A stretch of 64,000 nucleotides of DNA from Fomes fomentarius (Eukaryota; Basidiomycota; Agaricomycetes; Polyporales; Polyporaceae). Position 1 is the stretch's first letter. Each line of letters starts with the position of its first letter. A program made the translations under genes and the position numbers. Shown in pieces: positions 1 through 12,483 of this stretch. The notes under the pieces were generated by a model. That model searched no databases and was not told the origin of the DNA. It saw nothing but the letters and a program-made list of their open reading frames with translations. Location: assembly GCA_022606135.1 (NCBI GenBank), contig JABYQN010000009.1, positions 1,017,001 through 1,081,000 of the forward strand. Direction: 5' to 3'.

Positions 1-2478
1 GCGGGGACTGCTTGCCCGCCAAGACCCATGGGGAGCCCGGCTGTCCCCCAGATCCGTTCAGCTCGGTCGGCGGTGGGGTCGACGACAGCGCGCCATCCTT
101 GACGGCGCGCAGGGGGGGTGTCTTGATCAGCTTCCCAGACGCGCTACCATGCGACGACCTTGGCTCCTCGCCGCTGTTGTTGTTCTTGTGTTGCTGCTTC
201 TCTTTCTCCTCCCGCTCGCGCCGCTCCCTATCCTCCCGCACGGCTTCGGCAGACTTCTTGCGCACCAAACCCGCCGCTTCCAACGCAGTCGTCGCCCGTT
301 GCATGATGCTGACGCTGCCTGATCGGCCCTTGCGCCCCTTAGAGCCCTGATCCTTGTCCTTCGAGCTACTCGGCGTACTTGGGCTTGACTTAGAGAGCAC
401 GAGTGACTCGGTGGTAGAAGGTGTCGGTGACAGAAGAGGATTGGTAGGTGAGTGTGCTCGGGGCGGGGTCGCGGGTCGTTTGGTGTTTGCAACGGTAGGT
501 GTCGCAGGGATGAGCTGCAGTTCAGGTGCCGATTGCGCTGGGATCAAAGCAGAAGGTATGGGTCCGCGCGACTCTCTCGAACGGCCGATGGACGAAGGCT
601 GGCCATCGTCTGTATGTGACCGGGCTTGTGAGGAGCGCCCATGGGACTTATCACGTCGGGATTCCACTGAACGCTCTGAACGTGTCGCGTCCTTGGGCAC
701 GTCCGGTAGAGATTTAGAACGATCTGCCGAGGTTTCCGCAACCTGCTCGGCGGACGAATCCTTCTCCTTGTCAGGCTCCTCAAGCGCTTTTCGCTCCGCC
801 CTGCGCTTGAGCATCCACCAGAGCGCGCCAGTTGCATCACAAGCATCAGTAAGTACGGAATGCACGATTTGTCCCGTGTCGAGCCCAAGTGCGCTCATCG
901 AGTTTAGCAAATCCCGCTCAAGGGCCGTGGAGAAGATCAAGGGCGCAGGGGTATGAAGGAGAGAAGAGAAGTCCTGAGGTGGTTGAGGTACGTTCGACTT
1001 CTCGAACGTGTTCGGACCATGCTCAGATAGCGTCGAGGATACAGAGCGCCGCTTCGTACGAGCGGGAGTGCGGGTGGGATATGCGGGCGGAAGCCTGGAG
1101 TTGCTGTCCGTACGAGCGATTGACGGGCGGGATGGTGTTGTGTTTGGACTCTGGTCCACAGGCTCACCCTCTTCAGGGATGGCTGAGGATGACGCTATCG
1201 AGTTTGCGGTCAACTTCTTGAGCGTGCTTTGCGAGGCGGCATCTTTGTCATCAGGGGTCGTAGGCGTAGAAGACGGGAACTCCGACGAGGCGGAATGGAA
1301 CGTTGTGTCGGACGCTGTAGAAGCAGAGAGCGGCTGCGGATGGACGGCGGTAGTAATATGTAGCTGTGTTGGGGATGACGAACGGGATAGAACGGGGGAC
1401 ACAGAGCTCTGTAACGAATCACGGTTGTGCTTATTCGGGAGGACAGTAAACCAAGGATGCGTCAGGATTTGCGCGATGGTCAATCGTTTGGTTGGGTCGA
1501 CTTGAAGGATATTTGACAGGAGGTCCCTGGACTCTGCATGGATGTGTCAATCTCCGCGCAACATGCGCTCGCGGGATTGGCACGCACCGTCTGATAGCCA
1601 TTCGGGATCGTCGTATACACCCTTGATGACCTTCTCCCGCATTATGCTCTCGTCGTCGTCGTCAAATGGTAACGTGCCCGTCACAAGCGTGTAAAGAATT
1701 ACGCCTAATGACCAGACATCGACCTCTGCATCACGGTGAACGCCAGGTCCGAATCACGGTGAAGTTGCGACGCACCTGGTCCGAGATACTTCTTGGCCAA
1801 AAGCATCTCAGGAGCGGCATAGCCAGTCGTTCCGCAGAACGTCTCCAGCAACGACCCCTTTTCAAACTCACGCGTAAACCCAAAGTCACCAAGCTTGACC
1901 CGGCACCATTCATCCAGGAGCACGTTCTCCAGCTTGAGGTCCCGGTGCACAATGCCCTTCTCGTGGACGTATGCAACGGCGAGACAGAGCTGCCCGAATA
2001 GGACACGCGTCTCGTCTTCGTTTAACCGGCCCTTCTCAGCAAGATAGTCAAAGAGTTCGCCACCAGAACAGAGCTCAGTAACAAGCCAGATGCTGGACTC
2101 GGTCGCGATGACTTCATACAGCTGCGTAACGTTCGGATGATGCAGCTGACGGTGGTGGTGGATTTCTCTCGTGAGCGAGGCGGACATGGCTTTCGGGATC
2201 TGCTTGATGGCGACGCGGGTTCCGGTGAGGCGGTGGGTGCCCAAGCGCACCTTCCCGTACGTGCCTGCTCCACGGATGAGGAGAGCGTAACAGAGCATTC
2301 GAATGGGCTACGCACCTTCTCCTATGACCTTCCCAAGCGTATAGTTGCCAACGACTCTGATCTTCTGGGAGGAAAGTTCCTTGCCGAGTTCGTTGTACGC
2401 GTTCGCGAGCTGGGCCTTATGGTTCTGCGCCTGCGAGACGGAGGAGGAGTGCTTGTGGCCATTGGACCCGGCAGTCAT
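1..2478 (-). CDS. Kin4-like CAMK-type serine/threonine protein kinase, partial (3' end outside the window)
   Basis: Exons read on the minus strand: 2316-2478, 1776-2264, 1588-1725 and 1533 to the edge; introns are 50-54 bases with GTGCG donors. The start is the ATG at 2478, just ahead of the glycine loop GEGTYGKV, which is split by intron 1. The kinase domain covers about residues 45-300: VAIKQIPK (ATP lysine), HRDLKLEN (catalytic loop), DFG, and an APE after a short activation segment. After it the frame stays open to base 1 as a long Ser/Pro-rich tail containing a conserved-looking block (TGQIVHSV ... [10 protein letters not shown]). Kinase plus this tail resembles the Kin4/Frk1 branch, which in yeasts controls spindle position and growth; that assignment is family inference. 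At least 774 residues are present. The tail has no ATG of its own, so simple ORF finding misses it. Confidence 0.88.
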
Positions 2479-2888
2479 GGTGACATGTACAACGTAAAAG
2501 AAAAAAGAGCGACAGAGGTTGGGCGACGGGGATAGTATACAGGGTACAGTGTGGATAGAGCGCGAGGAATTCGGATTGCGGGGAGAAGGCAGCGGACGGA
2601 CTAGTATCAATCAAGCAGCCGTCCGCGCTCCCTTCCACAGCGTGTCACCTGTGACAGATACGTCACACTCTCCCAGATGGGCGAGCTAATCGCGTTGAAC
2701 GCGCACTTGAGCGGGAACCGCGACACACGAGGCATGATATCAATCGTACAGATCAGATTAACATCTGCAGGCAATGTGCGTACAAAGTACAATGCGGTAC
2801 GGTATCCATATCCACTGCGAAATATGGGGCATCTACCAGAGTCGTCATTCGTCGTCACGGATCGTCAAAGTTCATTCTAACTGTCATG
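2479..2888. other. intergenic spacer between kinase and Gle1 genes
   Basis: About 410 bases between two tandem minus-strand genes. It should hold the kinase promoter and the Gle1 3' end. I see no clear TATA box or other ORF. Confidence 0.5.
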
Positions 2889-4909
2889 TCAGAGCGCCCC
2901 CATGATGCGCTCAATCTCGAGCTGCACCCGCACCCGCGCGGCGATGCCCTCTGGTGTCTGTCCGCCAATGAGACGTCCTTCGAGGCCATCATAGCCCACA
3001 GTAACGCCCTCGTAGAGAAGTGCGAGAAGCCTAACCCATTGCTGGCCCCATACTTCACGCGCAAGAAGGCCACCCACATCAAGTGCGGCTGTCGTCGCAG
3101 AGGCATCAAACATCAGTATGGAGACACGCGACGAGGCTGGGTGAACTTACTGTACAATACCTGTGGGGCAACTGAGCTCTCGAGGAGCTGTGGTTCCTTC
3201 AGCATCCGGGAGAAGAAGGTCCAATACCGAGGGAGCCTCACGACCGGATCGAGCGGATGGTTCACTGGCGTCGCCAAGATGGTAAAAAAGACCCGCATCA
3301 TTCCGGAGATACGACTCGTGTAGTCCGCCAGGCTCTCTTCCGCGTCGCGGTATCCAAGAGCTTTGCGCCGGGCTTCGTTGGTGAATGGCATACCGTCTGT
3401 GTCTTTCGAAGGAACAACGATGGGAACGGGCCAGCCCCCCGTTCGTTGGCAAAGTTTCGCCCAGAAGATGTCGGCGAATCCTTCCAGCGCCATAAGAAGG
3501 TTTGTGGCCATCTGAGCTAGAGGTAGGGCGCTCTTCTTCTCAGCTGTCACCTCGGTTTCAGCTTGTAGAAGAATGGCTTTCGTGAGCGCGGACAGTAAGG
3601 CAATGTATACCGGTGGAGGATGGGGTTGAGGTGGTCGAACAATGTTGACGATCTCATGCGACTATGATTTGTTGACTCAGGACACGAAATCCACGAGAGT
3701 ATCGCGACAACTCACAATTCGTACAATCGCACTGGGATCATTGGTGAGTTGTCCGACTTTGGGGGTAATAGCTCGTCGCCCTGCGCTCCAGATGGCTTTC
3801 AAGGCTTTGTCCCCCTTGACGATTCTCATAGGTCCCGACTTGAGAGCCTGTGCAAAACGCTGTGTGCATGCGTACATCTATCGCGAAACTCGTAGGACAT
3901 ACCTTCAAGGTTTCTCTAGCCCGTTTCCAGTCCTCGAGCGCAGTCGTGACACCGAGTGCCTTACGTTCTTGCTCCTCAGCGCGTTCATGCTCCGCCCGTG
4001 CACGCTCGGCCTCCACTTGCTTGCGCTTCTCCTCCTCCTCTTTCTCCTTCTGCTTGCGCCTTTCTTCCTCCTCTTTCTGCTTCTTCTCTTCTTCCTGTCT
4101 CTTCTTTTCCTCTGCTTCACGTCTGATCCTCTCCTCCACCTCACGCTTCCTCCGCTCTGCCTCTTGCTTTGCCCGCAAGCGTTCTTCCTCCACCTTAATG
4201 ACGGCGTCAATGCGTGACCACAGCTGTCGATCGCGCTCCTTCCATTGCGCACGGAGCTGCTCCTCTTCCTTCTGCTTCTGGAGGTTCATCGCAGCGAGCT
4301 GGGCTTCGACCTCCTTGAGTTGTTGTTCATGTAGAGCGGCGCGACGCTGGTCATCCTCTGCACGCCGCTCATTCCGCGCCTTCTTCTGCTGGATGCAGTC
4401 TTGTGCGTGCTTTTGTCTCGCAACTCGCTGCGAATCGTGTCAAGGCGCGTGAGCATGAGGGGACCTAACCACACGCACAAATGCTTCCTGCCGGGTCTCC
4501 TTCTCCCACTCCTCATATGGATCAACATGGTTGAGGCGTCGCCTCACCGCTGCAAGAGTGTCCTCCATGAGCCATTGTTCGGCCACAGTCTTCTGCCGTC
4601 GAGGCTTACTATCATGACCATTGGAAACACATTCACGAGCTGAGACGGGCGAGATGACCTTACGGCGTTTCCGAATCAGAGATGTAGCCAACGGACTCGT
4701 CGGACGACGAGTTCACATGGTCGGACTCCGTAGAGTCCTGTTCATCGTCCGAAGAAGAATCTGAGGGTACACCAAACGTTGAGCGAGGCCGGTGTTGCCT
4801 GTGACACGCGACTGTGTTTGAGTATTGCAAGCCACTTGTCGTCTCGTTACGGAGCTTACCTCCTCCGAGTTGGTGAAGACGAGGATGATCGAGGTGCTGC
4901 AAATCTCAT
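2889..4909 (-). CDS. GLE1: mRNA export factor Gle1
   Basis: Seven exons (minus): 4860-4909, 4664-4798, 4479-4608, 3903-4427, 3716-3847, 3151-3661 and 2889-3088; introns are 51-62 bases and the joined frame is closed (560 aa). Gle1 sits at the cytoplasmic face of the nuclear pore and, with inositol hexakisphosphate, stimulates the DEAD-box ATPase Dbp5 to release exported mRNA. The N-terminus (MRFAAPRSSSSSP) is Ser/acid-rich. Residues about 105-270 form a highly charged Glu/Lys/Arg coiled coil, the Gle1 self-association region. Residues about 290-560 match the helical GLE1 domain (ALKAIWSAGRR, GFADIFWAKL, GMMRVFFTIL and a C-terminal ERIMGAL). The last intron contains its own in-frame ATG, which could mislead automatic start calling. 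The upstream region is shared with the divergent F-box gene. Confidence 0.92.
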
Positions 4910-5172
4910 GTCAGCAGCGATATCGTGTACAGTGACAACAGCAGGACAAGTTGACGGAAGAGAGACGAACGCGAGCCGATGCTACTCCCGCCACAATGTC
5001 GCCCACGTGGTTGACATGCGTGTTGAGTTCCCTAGGCGCCCTGCCCATTCCCGGGGTCCGGGCCGGTCCGACTGTCGTGCCTGTCGCGCTCGCGAGTGCC
5101 CCAAGGCCGATGCTCCTTGAATGAACGCCCTGATTCTCCAGTCAACCACTGGCACGACTTCAAGACTCTTGC

Positions 5173-6255
5173 ATGGGTGACGCTCTCTTATATCGCAGTC
5201 TTCTACCTACCGAGCTCCTGCGACAAGTTATACTACACTATGTCTCCACCAGCTCCGAAGGACGAGAATTCGACACACCCCAACGCATCTATAAACCTTC
5301 GTGGAGTGTCGTCGAACCCCTCACGCTAGCGAGCAAGACGCTCCGACATCTGGCACTGGAGGCGTGGTTTGAGGTGTACTATGCGCGATGTCCGGACGAC
5401 CTTTTGAAAGCATGGCCGGAGTTGAGCACATGGACGAGGTGAGCGTGCCCTGATACACTTCAGCAGGTTGTCTAAGTTCGTTAGGGAGTTACATTGCGTA
5501 GAACTTGGGACAGACCTTCAAGTACTTCCCGTTCAATGGAACCTTCGCTCCTTCCACAGACTCCGTAAACTCCGCGTTGACTTCGACCCCGTCCAGTCCA
5601 ACGCCATGCTGCTCATGCGATTCGGTCATCCCCGTCATATCGCGTCCCAGATACAAGAGCTGGAGCTGTACGACATCTCCTGGCCATCCCCAATGACTAT
5701 GCGCTTGATAACTCAAGACTTTCCTGCACTCCGCACTCTCAAGCTGCACCAAGATCTGACGTGGTGCAATCTCTGCAACATTTGCCAGTTTGCGACTTTC
5801 AGGGACCATCCACCCCCGGAGATCACTTACAGCAATTTCGTTGGGCTCCCGGTATGCTCTTTTCTATCCCACCGCACTCTTACTGTCGCTCATGTGTTCT
5901 CTAGGGTCACTACGCACAGTTCCTGAAGCCCCTCACCGCCCTCGAGCATGTCACGCTCTCGATCGGATACGGCCTGGACGGTAAAACATCGCTGTCACAG
6001 AGCAACGACACTCTCTGGACGGGAGAATGCGACGCGTGCATGGACATGATGTATGCGAGCTGCGACTTCAAGGATGACTGGGTCGAGAGGAAGAAGGCGT
6101 TAGAGCGACCCCCTTCTCTCAAATCCGTCACATGGCGCTTCCGACACAAGAATCAAGCGGACGTGAATGCCGATCTGGCGGAAGAGCCGGATGTGCCGCA
6201 GACTGAGGACGAATCTGATACTGGCCAAGCCACTGGGCCGAGCTCGGACGATTGA
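5173..6255 (+). CDS. F-box-like protein
   Basis: Starts at ATG 5173 with MGDALLYRSLLPTELLRQVI, an F-box-like helix expected to bind Skp1 in SCF ubiquitin ligases. Proposed exons are 5173-5438, 5485-5851 and 5905-6255, giving 327 aa. A shorter 28-base intron 1 (acceptor at 5466) also keeps frame but is below the usual fungal minimum, so the 46-base version is preferred. The middle carries leucine-rich-repeat-like spacing (HRLRKLRVDF, IQELELYDI, ALRTLKL). The C-terminus is acidic (EEPDVPQTEDESDTG). Substrate unknown. This short F-box protein with degenerate LRRs belongs to a class that is very numerous in agaricomycetes. It is divergent from Gle1, with 263 bases between the two starts. Confidence 0.75.
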
Positions 6256-9200
6256 CGACCGACGTGACTGTCAGGCCATTTGGGGGGCAGCCTCAGTGTG
6301 CCTAAGTTTGTTTCGCGTTCCCCCAACTCTATGTGCTGCGCCTCATGCTTCCTTTCAGGGCCGCTTCGAATATATTCACTCGATCGCAAGGGTATCTTGC
6401 CTATGTGCAGATCGCGTGCGCCCTATCGCCATAAGGAATACGTCCTGTCCTCCCTATGAACAACTGACGACCAGCGTTGACTGCGTAGATTCCCGTAAGT
6501 GGTGCACTGATGATGTAGCACCGTCCATTATGGCTAACTGGCGGCTGAATACGGTCGTAGCAGAGGGAATGACTAACTATTCGGAGTGTATCCTTCGCCT
6601 TCCCCTCTTCATCCACAGGGACAATTCGCTTCGAGGATGAATACTTCACAGCTTGCCATTCCATATCGGGGAAAGCTGGATGCAAGTGTGGTCGCCTGCC
6701 ACTGATCTCCTCAGTCGCTAAGACGACTAGACGAGGCCGTGTTACTGGCGGTGTTGGAGAGGGCTTGGAGGCGCGCTGTGAGTGCTTACCAGACGGTATG
6801 CGTTGACCGGCGCTCGCTCTGGGATATGTCGCTGATGTGCCCTATACAGTACAACGAAACTCCTTTATGTATCCAAGACCTCGCACAGCAATGTACAGTA
6901 GTTCACTATCGAATCCCCGCGCATTTATAGACTGCGCGGGAATGGCCTACCGGCAAGTCTCGTTCCCTACAAAGCACGATAGTGATACAGCGCGCTGGAT
7001 CCAAGACGAATACGCTCTTGGTCTTGGACCCCTATGCATTCGTGTTTGAAGAACACAACGAATCTCAAATGCGTACACCGTCTTCCCCATCTTGGACATC
7101 GCCACTACGCTATCCACTCCGTCTCAGCTATTCGTGTCGAACGCCTCTCAGGTTGCGCTGTCGCGGGCGCGTGGCGGCGCTGCGCTGCGCTTGCCCCCTA
7201 TGCGGTAAACCTCAGGCCTCCAAGCACCTACAACCACATACTTAGGATTTGGTGGCACGCCGCACTGCCAGCTCACGCAAGCGGACGGAGTCTCAGCGGT
7301 GCATGCGATAGTGTATAAGGGTCACAGGGGCGCAGAACGTCCTGCATCTGTAGCCTTGCACCATCCTCCATTACCCAGCTCGCGATGGCAGCGTACGTCC
7401 TGTCCCCTTCACATGTGAAACTGAAGTTCATGCTAATCGTTCGACCGGGGCAGACGATATGAATATCCTCACGTTAGGACGTACTCTGACGCCAGCACTG
7501 GCAGCTCAGCACATGTGATCATCGAGATGAGTCCAGTGGAGACAGAGACGGTGCTAGAACAGGCGGAAGCACTCCTCCCGAACCGCTGCGAAGGAACCTC
7601 AGGCGACGCTCCCCGCGATGGGACACGGAAGCACAAGGTGCTCAGGAAGAAGAATGCTGGTGAGAACTGCCTGACCGCGTACTGCTGGGCTCTCGCTCGC
7701 GCAGCTTACCCGTCTGGGCAACCGGCAGCACGATATCCGCAGAACAATCGGTATGGTGCCCTCGTGCGCCAGGTGCGTGATTCTACGCGGGGTTCTTGCG
7801 GAGAATGTGCGACGCGAGGCTGAAGCTGCTTGCGTGCTTGCTTGTTGTGGGCAGCGGAGATGGTGAGCTTGGGCAGTCCTGCGGCGTGTTTGCTTGCTGC
7901 TCATGACGATCTCGGTGTTTAGGTGGAAGAATAGAGAAGTCAGGATTGGTATCCTATGACGCAACGCCGGACTTACTCTTCACATACAGAACCATATCGT
8001 ACACTGCTTGGCCATTGGCATCGTCGTTGTAATCCTTGGACTGAGTGTCCTTGTGATCGTGTGGGCAGACAAGTATCAACGTTCACACTCAGGTTAGACA
8101 TCCGTGCTCTCTCGACCTGGACAAACATTGTGCCTAGACAGCGGGACCTTTGGACCCCGTACCTTTCATGTATCGAATAGATTCAACGATCTCTCTCTCC
8201 ATGGGCCGCGCCGAACGACGTCATGATCGAACGTTGAGAACAGCACTTTTCGAATCAAAATGTCGAAGTCCCGCGAAGCTGCAGCAGAAATTGGTCGAGG
8301 AGTCGATGATGCTTATCACGAACCTCCAGGGGCACTACAGCCGTGGCAGGGTCAGGACTGCCGCGGTGCCGGCGAAGGAGTCCCCTTACTCACTCGCTTG
8401 GCCACTAAGCTTAGCGTCGGCGCGCTTACACGAAGTTGCAGATCCTCGACGCGGGTGCGTTTCTTGCGGTCAGATCTGCTAAAGTAAATGGGGATCTCGG
8501 GAAATGTAAGCCAGAAGGGCTCATATGTCACTCGAAGTCTCGAAGCGGTGTGCACGCTCTACGAAGCTTCAACAGGGTGTGAGTCGAGTATCCCTTACTG
8601 GACAGCCCTGGACCCTCAAGCCTTGTGGGTTCTGTATCGCTTTGAGTGGCTCATACGCCAATGGCGTCGCAGTTCAGCTACAGCAGCCACGACTCCGGAC
8701 GTAGTCCAGTCCGGTCTTTGACCGGCCTCCGAGGCTGTCATCGGAGAGGGCAAGGTCCGAAAGGCACGACCAATCTCCGACGAAAGTTGGGGATGCAGTT
8801 GTATAGACGTACGCATCCAACTATTCAGACAGAGTTTGGAGGCCCGAGTACATAGTTGGGTCTAGGGACAAATATCGGCACTCCGAGTCGGAGCTCAGGT
8901 TCTTCTCCTACCTCAGTGCCGGGAATGCGGGTGCGTGTCGTCCAGACTGACCATCGTATTACTGTAATTTACGTCTCCAGCGAGTCACAGTACTATAAAG
9001 GAAGATGCCGAGTGTTAGTTGGGGTCAGCTAAAGCCTGTAGCTTAACACTGGTGTATACGGCTTAACAATTCCCAGGTAGTAGCAACAGTTGCCTATGAG
9101 CGTCACTTTGAGAGTGCTCTCGTGCGTCGATTTGGAAGGTTGAGAGATAGATATGCCACGTGGTTCTGGCGTAAGTATTACGCCGGCGGCTGAGTTCAGG

Positions 9201-9754
9201 GGCAGGCTCACATCGTTCTAACTCCAACAGGCAGCACTTGTAACACTTTACGAGAAAGCTGTCAATGCTACGACCGACGCGCCTGCGACGAGACGCGGTG
9301 AGTTGGCTACGGATGCCAGGGATGGTACTTGAAAGGCTTGACACCAGCATGTTTTCCCAAGGTGCGCCATCGACTCACACTGACCAGAACCGCTGCGAAT
9401 ATTTGCCTGAATGCCTCCGCGGATGTCACAGTGACGACACGACGAACGTCCGCGAGCGCGTCTGCCGCATGGTGATTAGTTAGTGAAAGTTTCTCGCGAG
9501 TTGCTCTGGAGCCACCTCCTATGGAAGGCGCAAAGCATGGTTCAGCTCGTACCCACGCAACCTCCCCTCGGCTTCCCAGCCCTCTAGAATTCACCGAACG
9601 CTCGACGTCCTTCCTAACTGCGCTTGTGGACGGTTACGGAGTCGAGGTTCTCCGATCGGTGGGACTCCCTTCATTGCCGAAGTATAGATAGCAGACGACG
9701 TAGGTCCACGCTCTGTCCCCCCTTCCCCGCTTGCGCAGAGCCGACCTGAACACG
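6256..9754. other. 3.5-kb stretch with no supported gene
   Basis: No family was recognised on either strand. ORFs are short and compositionally random. One place looks intron-split and coding-like: 7515-8091 on the plus strand (see findings), with a possible hydrophobic helix encoded at about 8000-8070. The rest shows no repeats of note. Confidence 0.5.
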
Positions 9755-11961
9755 ATGGCTCATTTATCCCTTGACAACACCGTGGGCGCAGCGTTTCTAG
9801 GTGCGCTCTTGGGCAGCTTCATACTATCCCTAAGTCTTACACTTCGAACGATGAATGGCAGGCGTAGTAGCGACTTCTTGGTGAGTTACATACCCTTTCA
9901 CGCAAACGTTCGCTCAACTACCATCAGTTTTTACGGGATCACTGTGGTCCAAACATATATCTACTTCAGACGCTACTACGAGTCAGACCCAAAGTACTTG
10001 AAGTCTTTGGTATGTGGTAATGCACTTCGGTCATAGGATCACTTCGCTGACGACGCTGAACAGGTATTTCTATTGTGGTTGGCCAACTCTTACCATTGTG
10101 GTATATTGTAGCACGACTGACTATCTGCATAGGGTGCTGGATAGCCTGCATCTGGCTCTGATTATACACGCTGTCTACTTCTACGTTGTCACGAATTTTA
10201 CCAATGTCCTCGGGCTAATGATCATAAATTGGTGCGTTCCTGTCTAATAGAGCACTGAACCGTCTAATGACAGCTGGAGATAGGAGCATCTTGGTGCGAT
10301 TCTTGTGTCTACAAGGTGTGCGGAATCACTAACTGAATGCGCCAATCATAGGCTCAGATTGTGGTCACGGTGAGCCCATTCGATACTTTCGTTCCTGCTC
10401 AATCTTATTGGTCAACCCATGTCGACAGGGAGTTAGCGACCTCATTGTCAGAGGGTACGTCATCACATAGCTACACAATGACGTGAAATCTCAGGTTTCT
10501 CTACAGAGTGTTCTGTCACCGAGTATGGAGGCGTGCGTATTTTTCCGTGACCACACGACTATTGCTGATGATCAGCAGTGAGCAATATGAATTGGCTATT
10601 GGTGGTCGCGATCGTGAGTGAAAACAACAACCTTCTTGTGAACTCGACATTGACGTCTCTTACAAGGTCATATCCTCCTTGGTTGTCTTCAGTGAGCGCT
10701 CCGTTGATGTTATGCAATATGCTTGCTAATCAGCGCGCTGCCAGGTGGAAGCATTGGTGAGCTCCCTCCCCGGCTTATATACTTGTACCGGACTTAAAGG
10801 ATAATCGTCTGGTTCAGCCTTTGCGGTAAAAGGGTATGTTGGTTCCATCCGATTGATGATCTTCTGGTATACTGACATCCCAATTACCAGATTCAGCCTA
10901 CCCAGCTTCACTGCCCTCTCCGAGATATCCGTGTGTCTGTTTGATTGACTGCGGGCACGTCAATCTCACTAACGCTGCACCAGGACATCCTATATGTCAG
11001 CCTTGGCTCTGGCGTTGTAGCAGACATCTTTATCGCAGCCTCATTGTGCTTCCTGTTGGCCAAGCGTAGAACGGGCTTTCAAAGGTATGACGTTTCTGAC
11101 GACAGTGGGAAGGCTGATCTCACACAAGGTCATTCAGGACAGATTCGACGGTCCGTGTCCTGATGTTGTACAGCATTAACACCGGGGCTCTCACAAGGTG
11201 AGTTTAACATCCACCGGCGGCCGAAGTTCACGTCGTTCTTACCTTCTGGCCAAATATAGCTTATGCGCACTACTGTGTCTTCTCACTGTACGTAGTGCCA
11301 TCCATCCATTGGGAGAGTTATGCTCCATGCTGACTCCTGAGCGACAGTACGCCAACATGCCGGACAATTTCATCTTCATCGCGTTCTACTTCGTCCTTCC
11401 CAAACGTGAGCTATTTTAGGTCTCTCTTCTCACACTATCCTCATGCTCCGGGATAGTTTTCCTCAACTCGTTACTTGCCACGCTGAACGCAAGACGGGCA
11501 TTACGGGAGACGAACTCTACCGCGCTGGTCTCGATACCGCTCTCGACGACACAGAATTCACATATGTCATTCACTGGTCGGCCCCAATTTACCCGGAGTA
11601 GTAGCGTCCGCGACGATCAGGTCTGTTCCTCTGTTTTTGTTCTCATGGATCGTTGTGACGTCAATGATCTCTATATTTGTAGCCGCGCAGCCTTGCAATA
11701 CAAGTCCGAACGGAGACAGACACGAAGACAGATGTCGACCCCCATGTCGGTACCCCAACGGAGGTGCGCTTCCCTCGCGTTCCATCACACGACATCCAAT
11801 TTTTGACACAGCTGTCATCACAAGCCAAAATCGTGGCCTCCAGTCTACTCAAGCACAGAGGAGCGTGTGGCGATTGCATTGTAGCAGCACCCACCCCCGT
11901 CTCAGACCTTGGCAATTCATGGACCTGTTGTATATCACCATCAAGGGCTGCGCAGCCCTAA
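9755..11961 (+). CDS. DUF6534-type integral membrane protein, copy 1 of a tandem pair
   Basis: Unknown-function family found in agaricomycetes; about seven hydrophobic segments. Twenty exons join into a closed frame of 389 aa: 9755-9800, 9862-9880, 9928-10009, 10064-10077, 10133-10231, 10284-10293, 10352-10369, 10429-10454, 10495-10532, 10579-10613, 10667-10691, 10745-10756, 10818-10833, 10891-10930, 10984-11084, 11138-11197, 11260-11287, 11348-11405, 11457-11620, 11683-11961. Family landmarks: VVQTYIYF after helix 1, LDSLHLALIIH, VWRLSNMNW, LGSGVVADIFIAASLC, VLMLYSINTGALT, FIFIAFYFVLPK and LNSLLATLNAR. The exon structure was confirmed by comparing with copy 2, which has matching exon lengths. 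One donor (10078, GTTGGC) is weak. The last exon could end differently. The cytoplasmic tail is Ser/Thr-rich. Confidence 0.82.
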
Positions 11962-12483
11962 ACTTGCATGATTGCATCTCTGCCGGCACCTTCTGACAAA
12001 CGTCTGTGAAGTTCTGTGTCCTTTAGGGCAATTGAAGCATTGGCAGGGTGGGAGGCAGTGTTCATGAAGGTATACCCAACGTCGCAACCGCTTCAAGCTG
12101 ACCATCTGCGTATGGGAGTCAGTTCCCTTGCTGGACGATTCGCGATGTAGGGGAGCCCGGCGCATAGCATTGCCGCAGGGATAGCGTAACTTCGACCGGT
12201 AGATGTTCACAGAACGTTGCCACTCAGACTCTTGTCAAGAGCTCTTGTCGTGGTAAGTGCGACTTGTCGTGGTCAGTGCGACTGTGTTCGTAAGGTGTGT
12301 GTACACTCTATTACTCATATCGTGATCACAAGGAATCGCGACCTTCCGTAAAGAAGCTGTGTGGACGTTCCGACGTGGCGCCTTCTTTGGTGAGAACACG
12401 GAGAATGAGTCAAAAGGCCAGCATGTTGCTAGGATTCGTGAGAACTATCTACACGACTGCTTTCCCGCTCCCCACCTCTCTGT
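11962..12483. other. spacer between the two DUF6534 genes
   Basis: About 520 bases, presumably the 3' end of copy 1 and the promoter of copy 2. It contains a short tandem repeat at 12244-12281. No other gene seen. Confidence 0.5.
12244..12281. repeat. 19-bp tandem duplication with one mismatch
   Basis: Two adjacent 19-base units starting cttgtcgtgg at 12244 and 12263 differ at one base (a/c). They lie about 200 bases upstream of the second DUF6534 gene. Confidence 0.8.

Noticed and set aside
3850..4452. 200-codon plus-strand Ser/Cys-rich ORF
   Set aside because: Shadow of the Gle1 coiled coil on the other strand.
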